The notes under the pieces were generated by a model. That model was not told the DNA's origin and made no database searches. It worked only from the letters and a program-made list of their open reading frames with translations. A program made the position numbers and the translations under genes. This document shows, piece after piece, positions 52,944 through 59,860 of a DNA stretch of 64,000 nt (within the stretch, counting starts at the first letter, position 1; every line of letters begins with the position of its first letter). The DNA is from JASLDZ01 sp964244065 (GTDB taxonomy: Bacteria > Pseudomonadota > Alphaproteobacteria > Caulobacterales > Caulobacteraceae), in the NCBI GenBank assembly GCA_964244065.1, contig CAXTHH010000001.1, positions 372,001 through 436,000 on the forward strand. The letters run 5' to 3'.

Positions 52944-55690
52944 CGGGCGGCTCCGGCCAGGTCACGCGCCGACTTCTTGAAGACCCAGCAGTGCAGGGTC
53001 TTGTTCAGGCGGGCGGACTTCACGTCCTTGATCGTCTCGAACCGGCGCGACCGCGACGTCCGCAGGTGGGCCTTCAGCTGCGCCAAGTCGGGGAGGGGGA
53101 TACGCAGGTCGCCGGCCTTGCCCACCAGGTCCGGCAGGTTGATCGCGATCAGGTCGGGGGCGTGGGCGTGGTTGGCCCAGTTCTCGTGCGGGCCGAACGA
53201 GTTGTCGTCGGTGCCCTCGCGGGTGAAGCGGGCGCCCACATAGTCGTAGGCCTCCCAGAAGGCCTCGACGACGGGGTGGTCCGCGGCGATGGCCGCCTTC
53301 CGCTCGGCCGCCATCTCCAGGATCAGGTTGCGGGCGGCCAGGAAGCGCTCTTCGGGCAGCTTCACCACCAGGCGCATCGCCTCCAGGCAGCCCATGAGCT
53401 GCGCGTGGCACTTGGCGACGCGCCGGTGGCCGACGTCCGGCATGCGGATCAGGGCGGCCTCGTTGTCCGCGAAGTCCTCGGCGATCCGGGCCAGCACCTC
53501 GGCCTCACGTCGCACGGCGGCGAGGACGAAGCCGGAGACGCGGCCGATTTCCGCCGCCTCCAGGCGCTCGGCGGCCTTCTTCGTTTCGGGGCTGTAGCCG
53601 GCGCCGTCGAAGTGCAGGCGCACGATGCGGGTCAGGATCGCCTCGGACCCGTCGACCGCGTTGTTCTGCTCGATCACCACGGCGCCGCGGAAGGGCGGCT
53701 CGTAGGTCTCGTTGCCCCCTGTCTTAACGCCGCGCGAGCGCGTGGAGCGGCCGTTGAAGAGGCTCTTCAGCTCGTCGAAATCGAACTTCTTGGAGCGCGC
53801 CGTGTCGTCGTCCCGATCGCCCTCCATCAGCACGATGGGCAGGTTCGCCACCTGGGCGAAGTTGCGGCCCCTGGCCGAGGCGGTGGACTTGGACGGGTCG
53901 AAGCCCTCGTAGTTCGCGCGGCCGCAGAGCTTCCAAAGGAACTCGATCAGCGTCGACTTGCCCTGGTTAGGCGGGCCCGACATCTCGAGGAAGGGGAAGG
54001 ACGCCTGCCGCTCGCGCAGCTGCTCGGCGAAGAAAGAGCCGAACCAGTAGGCCAGGGTCACCAGCCCCTTCGCGCCGAAGGCGGTCCAGAGGTCGTCGAC
54101 CCAGGCGGTCTCGTCGGCCGCACCCGACCAGCGGGTGATCTCCAGGCCCACAGAGCGGTCAACTGACTTCACCGACACGGAGCCGAGATCGAAGTAGTCG
54201 TCGTCGTTCAGATCGACGACGCGGCCGTCCTTCACCGCCACGTCGTTGAAGATGTACGCGTGGTGCTCCCTGGAGTAGCCGACGAAGCCTACCGCCTCGA
54301 CTACCCGCAGGCGGTCGCGGCCCATCTCCAGCAGCCGGTCGAGCTGGGCCGCGTTGCCGGTGAAGGTCGCGAGCGGCGAAATCGACAGCAGTCGCTTTTT
54401 GAACTCGGCGGGCGCCGCGATCTGGCTGGGCGTGAAGGTGTTCTTGGCCGCAGGGCCGTCGTGGGGCAGGTCGACGCGGAAGAAATACCAGGACTCGTCG
54501 GTGAGCGGGTCCTGCTGGAAGTAGAGGGGTCGGGGCTCGCAGTTGGCGATCTGGGTCACGCGCAGCGCCTTCTTGGCGGCCTGCTCGCGGAGCGTCTCCT
54601 CCGCGAGTGCAGCGCCCCCGGCGCGCAGGATCTCGACGGCCTCCTCCACCTTCTCGGCGTCGATGTTGGCCCACCAGGTGCGGCTGGCGTGCTGGAAGGG
54701 GAAGGTGGCGCGCCCGCTGCGCTTGTGGAGAAGGAGCGCCACCTCCTGTGGCGTGTCGGCCAGCAGGAGGTCACCGCGCCAGCGCACCTCCTCGATGTCC
54801 GCCGTCTTGAGCCGGCCCCGCTGGTGGAGATCGTTCCAGTCCACCTTGCCGCGGGCGGGCTGCTGGATCTGAGCGGCGCGGACAACCCAGCCGGCCTCGT
54901 TGGACTTGACCGCCATGTCCCGCACGCCGCGCTTGCCCGCGCGGTCGCTGTCGAGCGCCCAGACAAGCTTCGGGGCGCGGGCGGACGGGTCGGCCGCTTT
55001 ACGTGCGTCCACGGCCTCGCGCAGGCGCTGCAGGGTGGTCGCGGGATAGTTGCCGCTGGAGAGGCAGGCGACGGCGGAGAGGCCGTTCTGGCGCAGCGCT
55101 ACGGCGTCGAAGACGCCCTCCACCAGCCACAGCTCCTCGGTGGCGGCCAGGACGGCAGGCGTGTCGGCGGGGTGCGCCCACCACATGCCGGCGTAGGCGC
55201 GGCCCGGGGCGAAGCGAGCCTTCATCTTGCCGAAGCGGGAGGGGCGGTCGATGAACCGCTCCCACCAGCTGACCTCGCGGTCGGGCGAGGGGCCGCCCCA
55301 ATCCAGAACGGGGAAGCGGACGGTGGCCGTGCCCTCGCGCAGCTCCTGGCTGAAGTACTGCTCCTGGCGGAAGGCGCCGCGAAGGTCGGACACGCGCAGG
55401 CCGCGGGCGTGGTGGAGGTACTGCTCGGCGGCGTGGTCGGGCTGCTCGGGCGAGGATTTGAAGCGCTCCGACCAGTTCTCAAAGAGGTCGGGGAACAGAT
55501 CCTTGACGTGACCCTCCCAACCGCAGCGGTTCAGGCGGTCGCAGCGGAGCACCCAGGGCTCGGCCTCGTTGGTCCACAGGCTCTTCTTGCGGCAGTTTGG
55601 GCACTCGCCCTGGCGCAGCCAGCCGCGCTCCTCCTTGAACTTCATGCGTCCAAGGGCGGTGAGCACGTCGCGGTGGAGGTCTGGGCGCAT
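52940..55690 (-). CDS. Phage TOPRIM primase-helicase
   Basis: A 916-residue replication protein. An N-terminal zinc finger (C30, C33, C50, C56; GECPNCRKKS and RLNRCGWEG) is followed by a TOPRIM-like core (ELWLVEGVFDAVALRQNG, then LVWALDSDRAGKRG). After a linker region comes a helicase domain with Walker A SGPPNQGKST near 565-574 and an acidic strand LPIVLMEGDRDDD; RGAVVIEQNNAVDG and LTRIVRLHFD follow. The layout resembles gp4-like or DUF927-type phage replicases that start and unwind DNA. ATG at 55,690; it is the largest early gene. Confidence 0.82.
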   Translation of the reverse strand: MRPDLHRDVLTALGRMKFKEERGWLRQGECPNCRKKSLWTNEAEPWVLRCDRLNRCGWEGHVKDLFPDLFENWSERFKSSPEQPDHAAEQYLHHARGLRVSDLRGAFRQEQYFSQELREGTATVRFPVLDWGGPSPDREVSWWERFIDRPSRFGKMKARFAPGRAYAGMWWAHPADTPAVLAATEELWLVEGVFDAVALRQNGLSAVACLSSGNYPATTLQRLREAVDARKAADPSARAPKLVWALDSDRAGKRGVRDMAVKSNEAGWVVRAAQIQQPARGKVDWNDLHQRGRLKTADIEEVRWRGDLLLADTPQEVALLLHKRSGRATFPFQHASRTWWANIDAEKVEEAVEILRAGGAALAEETLREQAAKKALRVTQIANCEPRPLYFQQDPLTDESWYFFRVDLPHDGPAAKNTFTPSQIAAPAEFKKRLLSISPLATFTGNAAQLDRLLEMGRDRLRVVEAVGFVGYSREHHAYIFNDVAVKDGRVVDLNDDDYFDLGSVSVKSVDRSVGLEITRWSGAADETAWVDDLWTAFGAKGLVTLAYWFGSFFAEQLRERQASFPFLEMSGPPNQGKSTLIEFLWKLCGRANYEGFDPSKSTASARGRNFAQVANLPIVLMEGDRDDDTARSKKFDFDELKSLFNGRSTRSRGVKTGGNETYEPPFRGAVVIEQNNAVDGSEAILTRIVRLHFDGAGYSPETKKAAERLEAAEIGRVSGFVLAAVRREAEVLARIAEDFADNEAALIRMPDVGHRRVAKCHAQLMGCLEAMRLVVKLPEERFLAARNLILEMAAERKAAIAADHPVVEAFWEAYDYVGARFTREGTDDNSFGPHENWANHAHAPDLIAINLPDLVGKAGDLRIPLPDLAQLKAHLRTSRSRRFETIKDVKSARLNKTLHCWVFKKSARDLAGAAR

Positions 55691-55780
55691 GGGCTCCGGG
55701 GCGGGGCGCGGGCAAGGTGAGAGCGACGGCCGCCGAGGGTGTCGGCGGCCCGGCGCGGCGGGCGATGTCGTCGGGAGGGG

Positions 55781-56251
55781 CTAGATCGACGCAGGCCCAT
55801 CGCGCGGGGCGCCGACCCCCAGGCGGCGCTGCAGGCGGGTGAGAGCCTCGTGGCCGTCGGCGACCTCGCGGGCGGCGTGCTCGCGGTCGTAGCGGGTGGC
55901 GCCCGGTCGGCTGGCGAGGCAGGCGGCGCCCAGCGCCTCGCCGGTCTCGCGCGCCGCGACCGCCAGCAGGGTGCAAAGTTCGTCGGAGCCGGCGGGCGCC
56001 TCCAGGCCGACCTCCAGCAGGTGGGCATAGGCGGCAAGGAAGGGCGGCTCTCCTCCGCCGGCTCGCCGGAAGGCGGCGTCCACCGCGAGCGCTTGGGCCA
56101 AGCTGGGGAGCCCCCCGATGTCCGGGTCCGACCACTTGCGGGCCTGGCTCTCGCCCACGCCCGCCGCGGAGCCCACGCCCTCCCAGCCCAGCTCGGCGGC
56201 GGCCCGGGTGACGGCGTCCTCGAAGGTGAGCGGCGTGCGCAACTTGGTCAC
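55781..56251 (-). CDS. Phage regulator-like protein (CII/YdaS-type HTH)
   Basis: A 156-residue protein whose first 60 residues look like a helix-turn-helix: TFEDAVTRAAAELGWEGVGSAAGVGESQARKWSDPD, with the second helix and recognition helix typical of YdaS/CII-type proteins. The rest is helical with a DREHAAREVADGHEAL segment. GTG start overlaps the stop of a 30-codon gene. It probably controls early expression. A 90-bp gap without a usable start separates it from the primase-helicase. Confidence 0.55.
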   Translation of the reverse strand: MTKLRTPLTFEDAVTRAAAELGWEGVGSAAGVGESQARKWSDPDIGGLPSLAQALAVDAAFRRAGGGEPPFLAAYAHLLEVGLEAPAGSDELCTLLAVAARETGEALGAACLASRPGATRYDREHAAREVADGHEALTRLQRRLGVGAPRDGPASI

Positions 56252-56340
56252 CGCGCCCGCTCCGATCTGGCGCGACGATCGGAGGCGACCTGCTGGCGCG
56301 GGGCGCCTAGGGTGACGGTGGCTGCAGGGGAGAGGGGCAT
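56248..56340 (-). CDS. Possible 30-residue phage peptide
   Basis: An ATG at 56,340 gives MPLSPAATVTLGAPRQQ and a basic end, with the stop overlapping the next gene's GTG start (GTGA). It lies 5 bp after the stop of the gp16-like gene. The coupling geometry fits the operon, but composition and length give little independent support. Confidence 0.35.
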   Translation of the reverse strand: MPLSPAATVTLGAPRQQVASDRRARSERAR

Positions 56341-56345
56341 GGCGG

Positions 56346-56624
56346 TCACGCGACCTCCAGCTTGGCGGGCGGCGGGTCCTTCAGGCCGAGCGCGGTGGCG
56401 ATCTTCAACGAGTCGCCCTTCACGCAGGCGCGCTTCCCGCTGAGCACGGCGTACACGTTCTCGGCCTCGAAGCCGTTCCTCGCCGCCCAGGTGGCCACCG
56501 AGTGCCCCGCGTCGGCGATGGCCTTCCGGGCCGCATCCAGCCGCTCCTGTGTGGGCGCTGCGACAGGGAAGCGCGCACGTTCACGATTCGGACGGGTTGC
56601 CGCGACTCGGGCTTGGGAGTGCAT
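56346..56624 (-). CDS. BcepMu gp16-like DNA-binding protein
   Basis: A 92-residue protein matching the BcepMu gp16 group of phage-associated regulators: SVATWAARNGFEAENVYAVLSGKRACVKGDSLKIATALGLK is the helix-turn-helix core. The N-terminal 30 residues are basic and variable. It is the first gene of the leftward early operon and faces the repressor, so it takes the position of Cro/Cox. No Shine-Dalgarno is seen; the ATG at 56,624 lies next to the operator region. Confidence 0.7.
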   Translation of the reverse strand: MHSQARVAATRPNRERARFPVAAPTQERLDAARKAIADAGHSVATWAARNGFEAENVYAVLSGKRACVKGDSLKIATALGLKDPPPAKLEVA

Positions 56625-56692
56625 GGGTTTGTGTGCATCCAGCGTCGGAATACTGCCGACGGTGCATCCGAACGATGGGATCGTCAAGCCCC
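56625..56692. promoter_or_regulatory. Divergent operator region of the lysogeny switch
   Basis: The 68 bp between the divergent gp16-like and repressor genes hold TGCATCC direct repeats at 56,634 and 56,663 and, between them, the inverted repeat GTCGG-7-CCGAC at 56,644-56,660. This symmetric layout is a good candidate for repressor and gp16 binding. Confidence 0.5.
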
Positions 56693-57133
56693 ATGCGCAC
56701 GATTGATGGGATAGGTCGCCGTTTGAGGGCCTGCCGCGAGGCACTCGGCTACACGCAGACGGAGATGGGCCGGCTCGGCGGCGTCGAGCGGAACACCCAG
56801 GCGAACTACGAGGTGGGCCGGCGCGCGCCTGATGCCGAGTATCTCGCCAGCATCGCGCAGCATGGCGCTCACGTCGCTTGGATCATCACGGGCGAGGGTG
56901 AGCCCTGCACAGCCGCCTCGTCACCCGCAGATCAGGCCGCCCTATCCCGCTTGCGGCATGCCACCACCGAGACGGTCGCCAGCTTCGAGCATCCGGCGGC
57001 GGAGACCTCGGCGACCGGACGCCTGACGAACACCGAGGCCGAGCTCCTCCACGGCTACCGCGAACTGCCCGAGCCTGATCGCGCGGTGGTCGAGCGCGTG
57101 GTCACCGGCCTGCTGGCCGCCCAGGCCGCCTGA
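56693..57133 (+). CDS. Phage XRE-family repressor
   Basis: A 146-residue helix-turn-helix protein: IGRRLRACREALGYTQTEMGRLGGVERNTQANYEVGRRAPDAEYLASI covers the five-helix domain with recognition helix VERNTQANYE. The short C-terminal part (EAELLHGYRELPEPDRAVVERVVTGLLA) is a dimerisation helix typical of short CI-like repressors; there is no LexA-type peptidase. It is the only rightward early gene and faces the gp16-like gene. The ATG at 56,693 begins the domain; ATG 56,675 in frame is possible. Confidence 0.8.
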   Translation: MRTIDGIGRRLRACREALGYTQTEMGRLGGVERNTQANYEVGRRAPDAEYLASIAQHGAHVAWIITGEGEPCTAASSPADQAALSRLRHATTETVASFEHPAAETSATGRLTNTEAELLHGYRELPEPDRAVVERVVTGLLAAQAA

Positions 57134-57612
57134 CCCCGGGGCCGGGGTCGCTTCCAAACAACCCGACCGACCCGACCGATCCGACCAGAAGGCCGGAGAA
57201 CCCTTGCTACGTAAGGCTTCGCTCGGTCGGGTCCGAGAGCCGATCCGACCCGACCGACAACCCGACCAAACCCGACTTTCCTTACCCTGCAAGGGATTGA
57301 GATTCGTCTTTGGTCGGCTCTCCTCAACCCGATCTGATCGGGCCTCAGTCGGGTTGCGGTCGGGTTGCGGTCGGGCCAGGAAAACGCTTGCGCCGTATGG
57401 GTTTCCGCGCTCCCGCAGGACGCCGGTCGGGTTGGTCGGGTGTTTCCGAGACCCTCGCCCTTTTCGGGCGGCTCGCGCCCAGGTAGCGTCCACGCCGGGA
57501 CGACACGCCGGCGCGCGCGACGGTTCCGGCTTTGTCCGGTCACAGAACCGCCTACGGCGGGCACAAACACGCGCCCGTTGTTGTTCGGGGGCGCCGAAGG
57601 ACGGAGGCGGGG
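57134..57612. repeat. CCGACC/GGTCGG repeat array between repressor and cargo gene
   Basis: This 479-bp gene-free stretch is dominated by short repeats at 57,162-57,440. CCGACC-type units lie on the left (for example 57,163, 57,167, 57,172, 57,181, 57,245, 57,249, 57,262) and GGTCGG-type units on the right (57,312, 57,425, 57,434), with two TTGCGGTCGGG copies in tandem (57,354 and 57,365) and a palindrome CCCGATCTGATCGGG at 57,328-57,342. CCCTTGC at 57,201 and GCAAGGG at 57,289 are also inverted. It looks like a protein-binding or origin-type site. Confidence 0.7.
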
Positions 57613-58035
57613 ATGATCGGCTGGGTGGCGGGTCTGGTGCTGGCGGTGTCGCCTGGCCAGGCCAGCGCGATGGCGGCGCCGGAGCTGGCGTGCACTCGGG
57701 CGGTGGAGGAGTCGCGGGCAGCGGTCGCCCACATGAAGGCGCGCCGGACTGAGCTGAGCCCGAAGGAGCTGGCGACCGTGCGTGGGGGGCGGAAGGCTTG
57801 CCTGGCGGCCCAGGATGTCTGGGCGCGTGTTCCGCCCGCCAACCTGGCGCGGTCCCCCGGCCTGGCTGACTGCGGGGCAGCCGTGGCCGAGCGAGAGCTG
57901 GCCCTGGGCCTATTGGAGCGGATCAGTTCAGGGGCGAGCCGCCCCGACGCGATCGGCGACTGGGACGATCACCTGGAAGGCGCGGCGAACCGCGCCAGGC
58001 TCTGCGATCGAGCGCTGGGCCGGCTCCGGCGCTAG
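57613..58035 (+). CDS. Secreted cargo-type phage protein, unknown function
   Basis: A 140-residue protein with a signal peptide (MIGWVAGLVLAVSPGQASA) and a helical mature part with several cysteines (ELACTRAVEES, GRKACLAAQD, LADCGAAV, RARLCDRALG). GGAGG lies 7 bp before the ATG. It stands alone on the plus strand between repressor and late genes, the usual place of lysogenic-conversion genes expressed from the prophage. Periplasmic location could suit superinfection exclusion; this is inference. Confidence 0.6.
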   Translation: MIGWVAGLVLAVSPGQASAMAAPELACTRAVEESRAAVAHMKARRTELSPKELATVRGGRKACLAAQDVWARVPPANLARSPGLADCGAAVAERELALGLLERISSGASRPDAIGDWDDHLEGAANRARLCDRALGRLRR

Positions 58036-58319
58036 GCTTCGAGGGCGGTGGGTTCCGGATCGTTGGCCGGGCGCGGAAGCCCCGGCGGCGGCACACGGGC
58101 GGCGCCGAAGGGGATGAGCACGCTGGTCCTCGGTTTGCCGCTCGGGCGGATCGTGCGGACGATTAAGAGCTGGGCGACGAAGGTGTGGCCGCACTCCAGG
58201 TCCGAGCACTGGTGGTGGCGCTCCGACACGAGCCGGGTGACCACTCGGGCTGTCCGCGCGGGTGCCGGTGCGTCGCAGTGCGGGCACCGCATAGCGTTGT
58301 TGCGAATGGACCCCGACAT
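58032..58319 (-). CDS. ogr: Ogr/Delta-like late gene activator
   Basis: A 95-residue protein with the Ogr zinc finger: RCPHCDAPAPARTARVVTRLVSERHHQC then SDLECGHTF, giving the C-x2-C and C-x4-C pairs of P2 Ogr and P4 Delta, which turn on late tail and capsid promoters by contacting RNA polymerase. I chose ATG 58,319 because GGAG sits about 9 bp upstream; ATG 58,292 (right before RCPHC) lacks one. The extra tail after the domain (RTSVLIPFGAARVPPPG) is longer than in P2. It lies next to gene D, as in P2. Confidence 0.85.
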   Translation of the reverse strand: MSGSIRNNAMRCPHCDAPAPARTARVVTRLVSERHHQCSDLECGHTFVAQLLIVRTIRPSGKPRTSVLIPFGAARVPPPGLPRPANDPEPTALEA

Positions 58320-58379
58320 CTCGACGCTCCGGAACACGCCGCGAACATACCGCGAGAATACGGTCAAGCCTCTGCGGCG

Positions 58380-59402
58380 CTAAGCCTCAGCTTGACCAGC
58401 CTTTTCGAGCTCCAGGGCTGTCGTCCCGCCTGCGTCCGGACCCCAGTCGTGGGTGGCGCGCTTGACCACCCACTCGATCTCATCGGCCGCCGCCTTGAAG
58501 CCCCGGACGCGCCCCTTCCGCTCCGGGCCGATCTCCGGGCGCCCGATCGCCAGCGTGATCCCGAAGGAGGCCTCGGCGCGGCCGGTGCGCGCGGCCTCCG
58601 CCCTCGCGGCGACCCGCGCGTCGGCCTCGCTCGCGTGTACGCGGCGGAGCTTCTTGCGCGGGCGCTCCCCGCCGCCGCCGGCATGGACCTCGCGGCGCTC
58701 GCCGGCCGCCGCGTCGTGCCACTGCGCGGTGGCGCCGCTGTAGCCGCCCTCCCGCAGGGCTTCCCGGAACTGGTGCTGGTCGCCGTCGCGCCGCACGATC
58801 ACGAAGGGTTCGAAGGCGTGGCCAGACGGGGAGGCGCCCTTGCCGATGGGCGAGAAGATCAGGCGCCCCGCCTTGACGGTCGCCACGGCGTCGTGGGCGT
58901 GCCCCAGGCCTCTGAGCAGGTCGGAGTCGCTGCGGCCGCTCTGGTCCAGCAGGGGCACCTCCACGCCCGCCAGGGCCGGGTCCACGGCCGCCTCCAGACC
59001 GTGGTCGCCGGCCATCTGGCCGAGCACGGCGCCGAGGGTTGTCTGGCGCCAGCTGCGGTCGCGCTTCACCTTCAATCCGGCGGTGAAATCGGCGGAGCGC
59101 GCCCGCAGGGTCACCACGTCGGGCGCGCCGGCGTGCGACCGCTCGTCCACCTTGAAGCGTCCTTTCTCGACCAGCGGCTGGCCGCGCCACCCGAGGGCGA
59201 GCACGATCTCGGCGCCGAGCCGCGGCAGATCGAGCCGGCCGTCCGCGTCGTCCAGCTCGAGGTCGAGCTGATCGGCCTCGCCGCCCCGCTGCTCGTTCAG
59301 CGTCAGCCCGCGTAGCCGCGGCCGCACGCGCGAGGTGACGTCGCCCGGGGTGAAGCCCTGTCCGTCGATGGTCAGCCGGAAGTCCTGGACTGGCGGGTTC
59401 AC
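58380..59402 (-). CDS. D: P2 gpD-like tail protein (late control D)
   Basis: A 340-residue tail protein of the GPD family, which sits between the tube/baseplate hub and spike in contractile tails (gp27-like). QDFRLTIDGQGFTPGDVTSRVRPRLRGLTLNE at the start and LGQMAGDHGLEAAVDPALAG in the middle are family blocks. The stop is followed by the Ogr gene and the ATG overlaps gene U by 4 bp. Confidence 0.88.
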   Translation of the reverse strand: MNPPVQDFRLTIDGQGFTPGDVTSRVRPRLRGLTLNEQRGGEADQLDLELDDADGRLDLPRLGAEIVLALGWRGQPLVEKGRFKVDERSHAGAPDVVTLRARSADFTAGLKVKRDRSWRQTTLGAVLGQMAGDHGLEAAVDPALAGVEVPLLDQSGRSDSDLLRGLGHAHDAVATVKAGRLIFSPIGKGASPSGHAFEPFVIVRRDGDQHQFREALREGGYSGATAQWHDAAAGERREVHAGGGGERPRKKLRRVHASEADARVAARAEAARTGRAEASFGITLAIGRPEIGPERKGRVRGFKAAADEIEWVVKRATHDWGPDAGGTTALELEKAGQAEA

Positions 59403-59860
59403 GCCTCCACCAGCTCCGCGTTGAAGGCGTCGTCGAAGAAGTAGCCGTCCTCGCCATCGCCGCCGGCCTGGTCGCCGGCGCCGTCGTCGTCCACGCGGGT
59501 GAGCTCGATCGAGAAGTCGATGCGCCGGGCCTCGCCGTCGGCGTGGAACTCGGCCCGGCGGTCGCGGATGCGGTCGATGCGCCAGGAGCCGAGCACGCGG
59601 CCGACGCCGTCCACCAGCGGGAAGGCCTGGCCCGTGTCGCCCATGGCGCGCAGCTGGTCGAGGCCGTCGGCGTCGCCCACCAGCTCGGGGAAGAGGATGC
59701 CCGAGAGGCTGCGCGTGTCACGGTCGGGGCCCAGGAATTGACTGGACGGGCGCGCGCCCACCCGGCTGTTGCCGGCGTAGCGCCAGCCGGTGTCCCGCTC
59801 GGTGTCCTGCGGGGCGAGGGTCGCCAGGCCGAACACGAACTGGCCCAACGCCATCATCAC
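59399..59860 (-). CDS. U: P2 gpU-like tail protein
   Basis: A 153-residue protein of the gpU family: MALGQFVFGLATLAPQDTERDTGWRYAGNSRVG is the clear N-terminal block, and LVDGVGRVLGSWRIDRI followed by RIDFSIELTRVDDD ends the domain. In P2, gpU acts near the tail tip or terminator. It overlaps T upstream and D downstream by 4 bp. Confidence 0.88.
   Translation of the reverse strand: MMMALGQFVFGLATLAPQDTERDTGWRYAGNSRVGARPSSQFLGPDRDTRSLSGILFPELVGDADGLDQLRAMGDTGQAFPLVDGVGRVLGSWRIDRIRDRRAEFHADGEARRIDFSIELTRVDDDGAGDQAGGDGEDGYFFDDAFNAELVEA

Noticed and set aside
57162..57440. CRISPR array
   Set aside because: The repeated units are 6-11 bp, irregularly spaced and in both orientations; no constant repeat-spacer period and no cas genes.
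57204..57752. Coding frame through the CCGACC array
   Set aside because: Frames in several phases stay open only because of the repeat and GC bias; peptides are repetitive and overlap no family.
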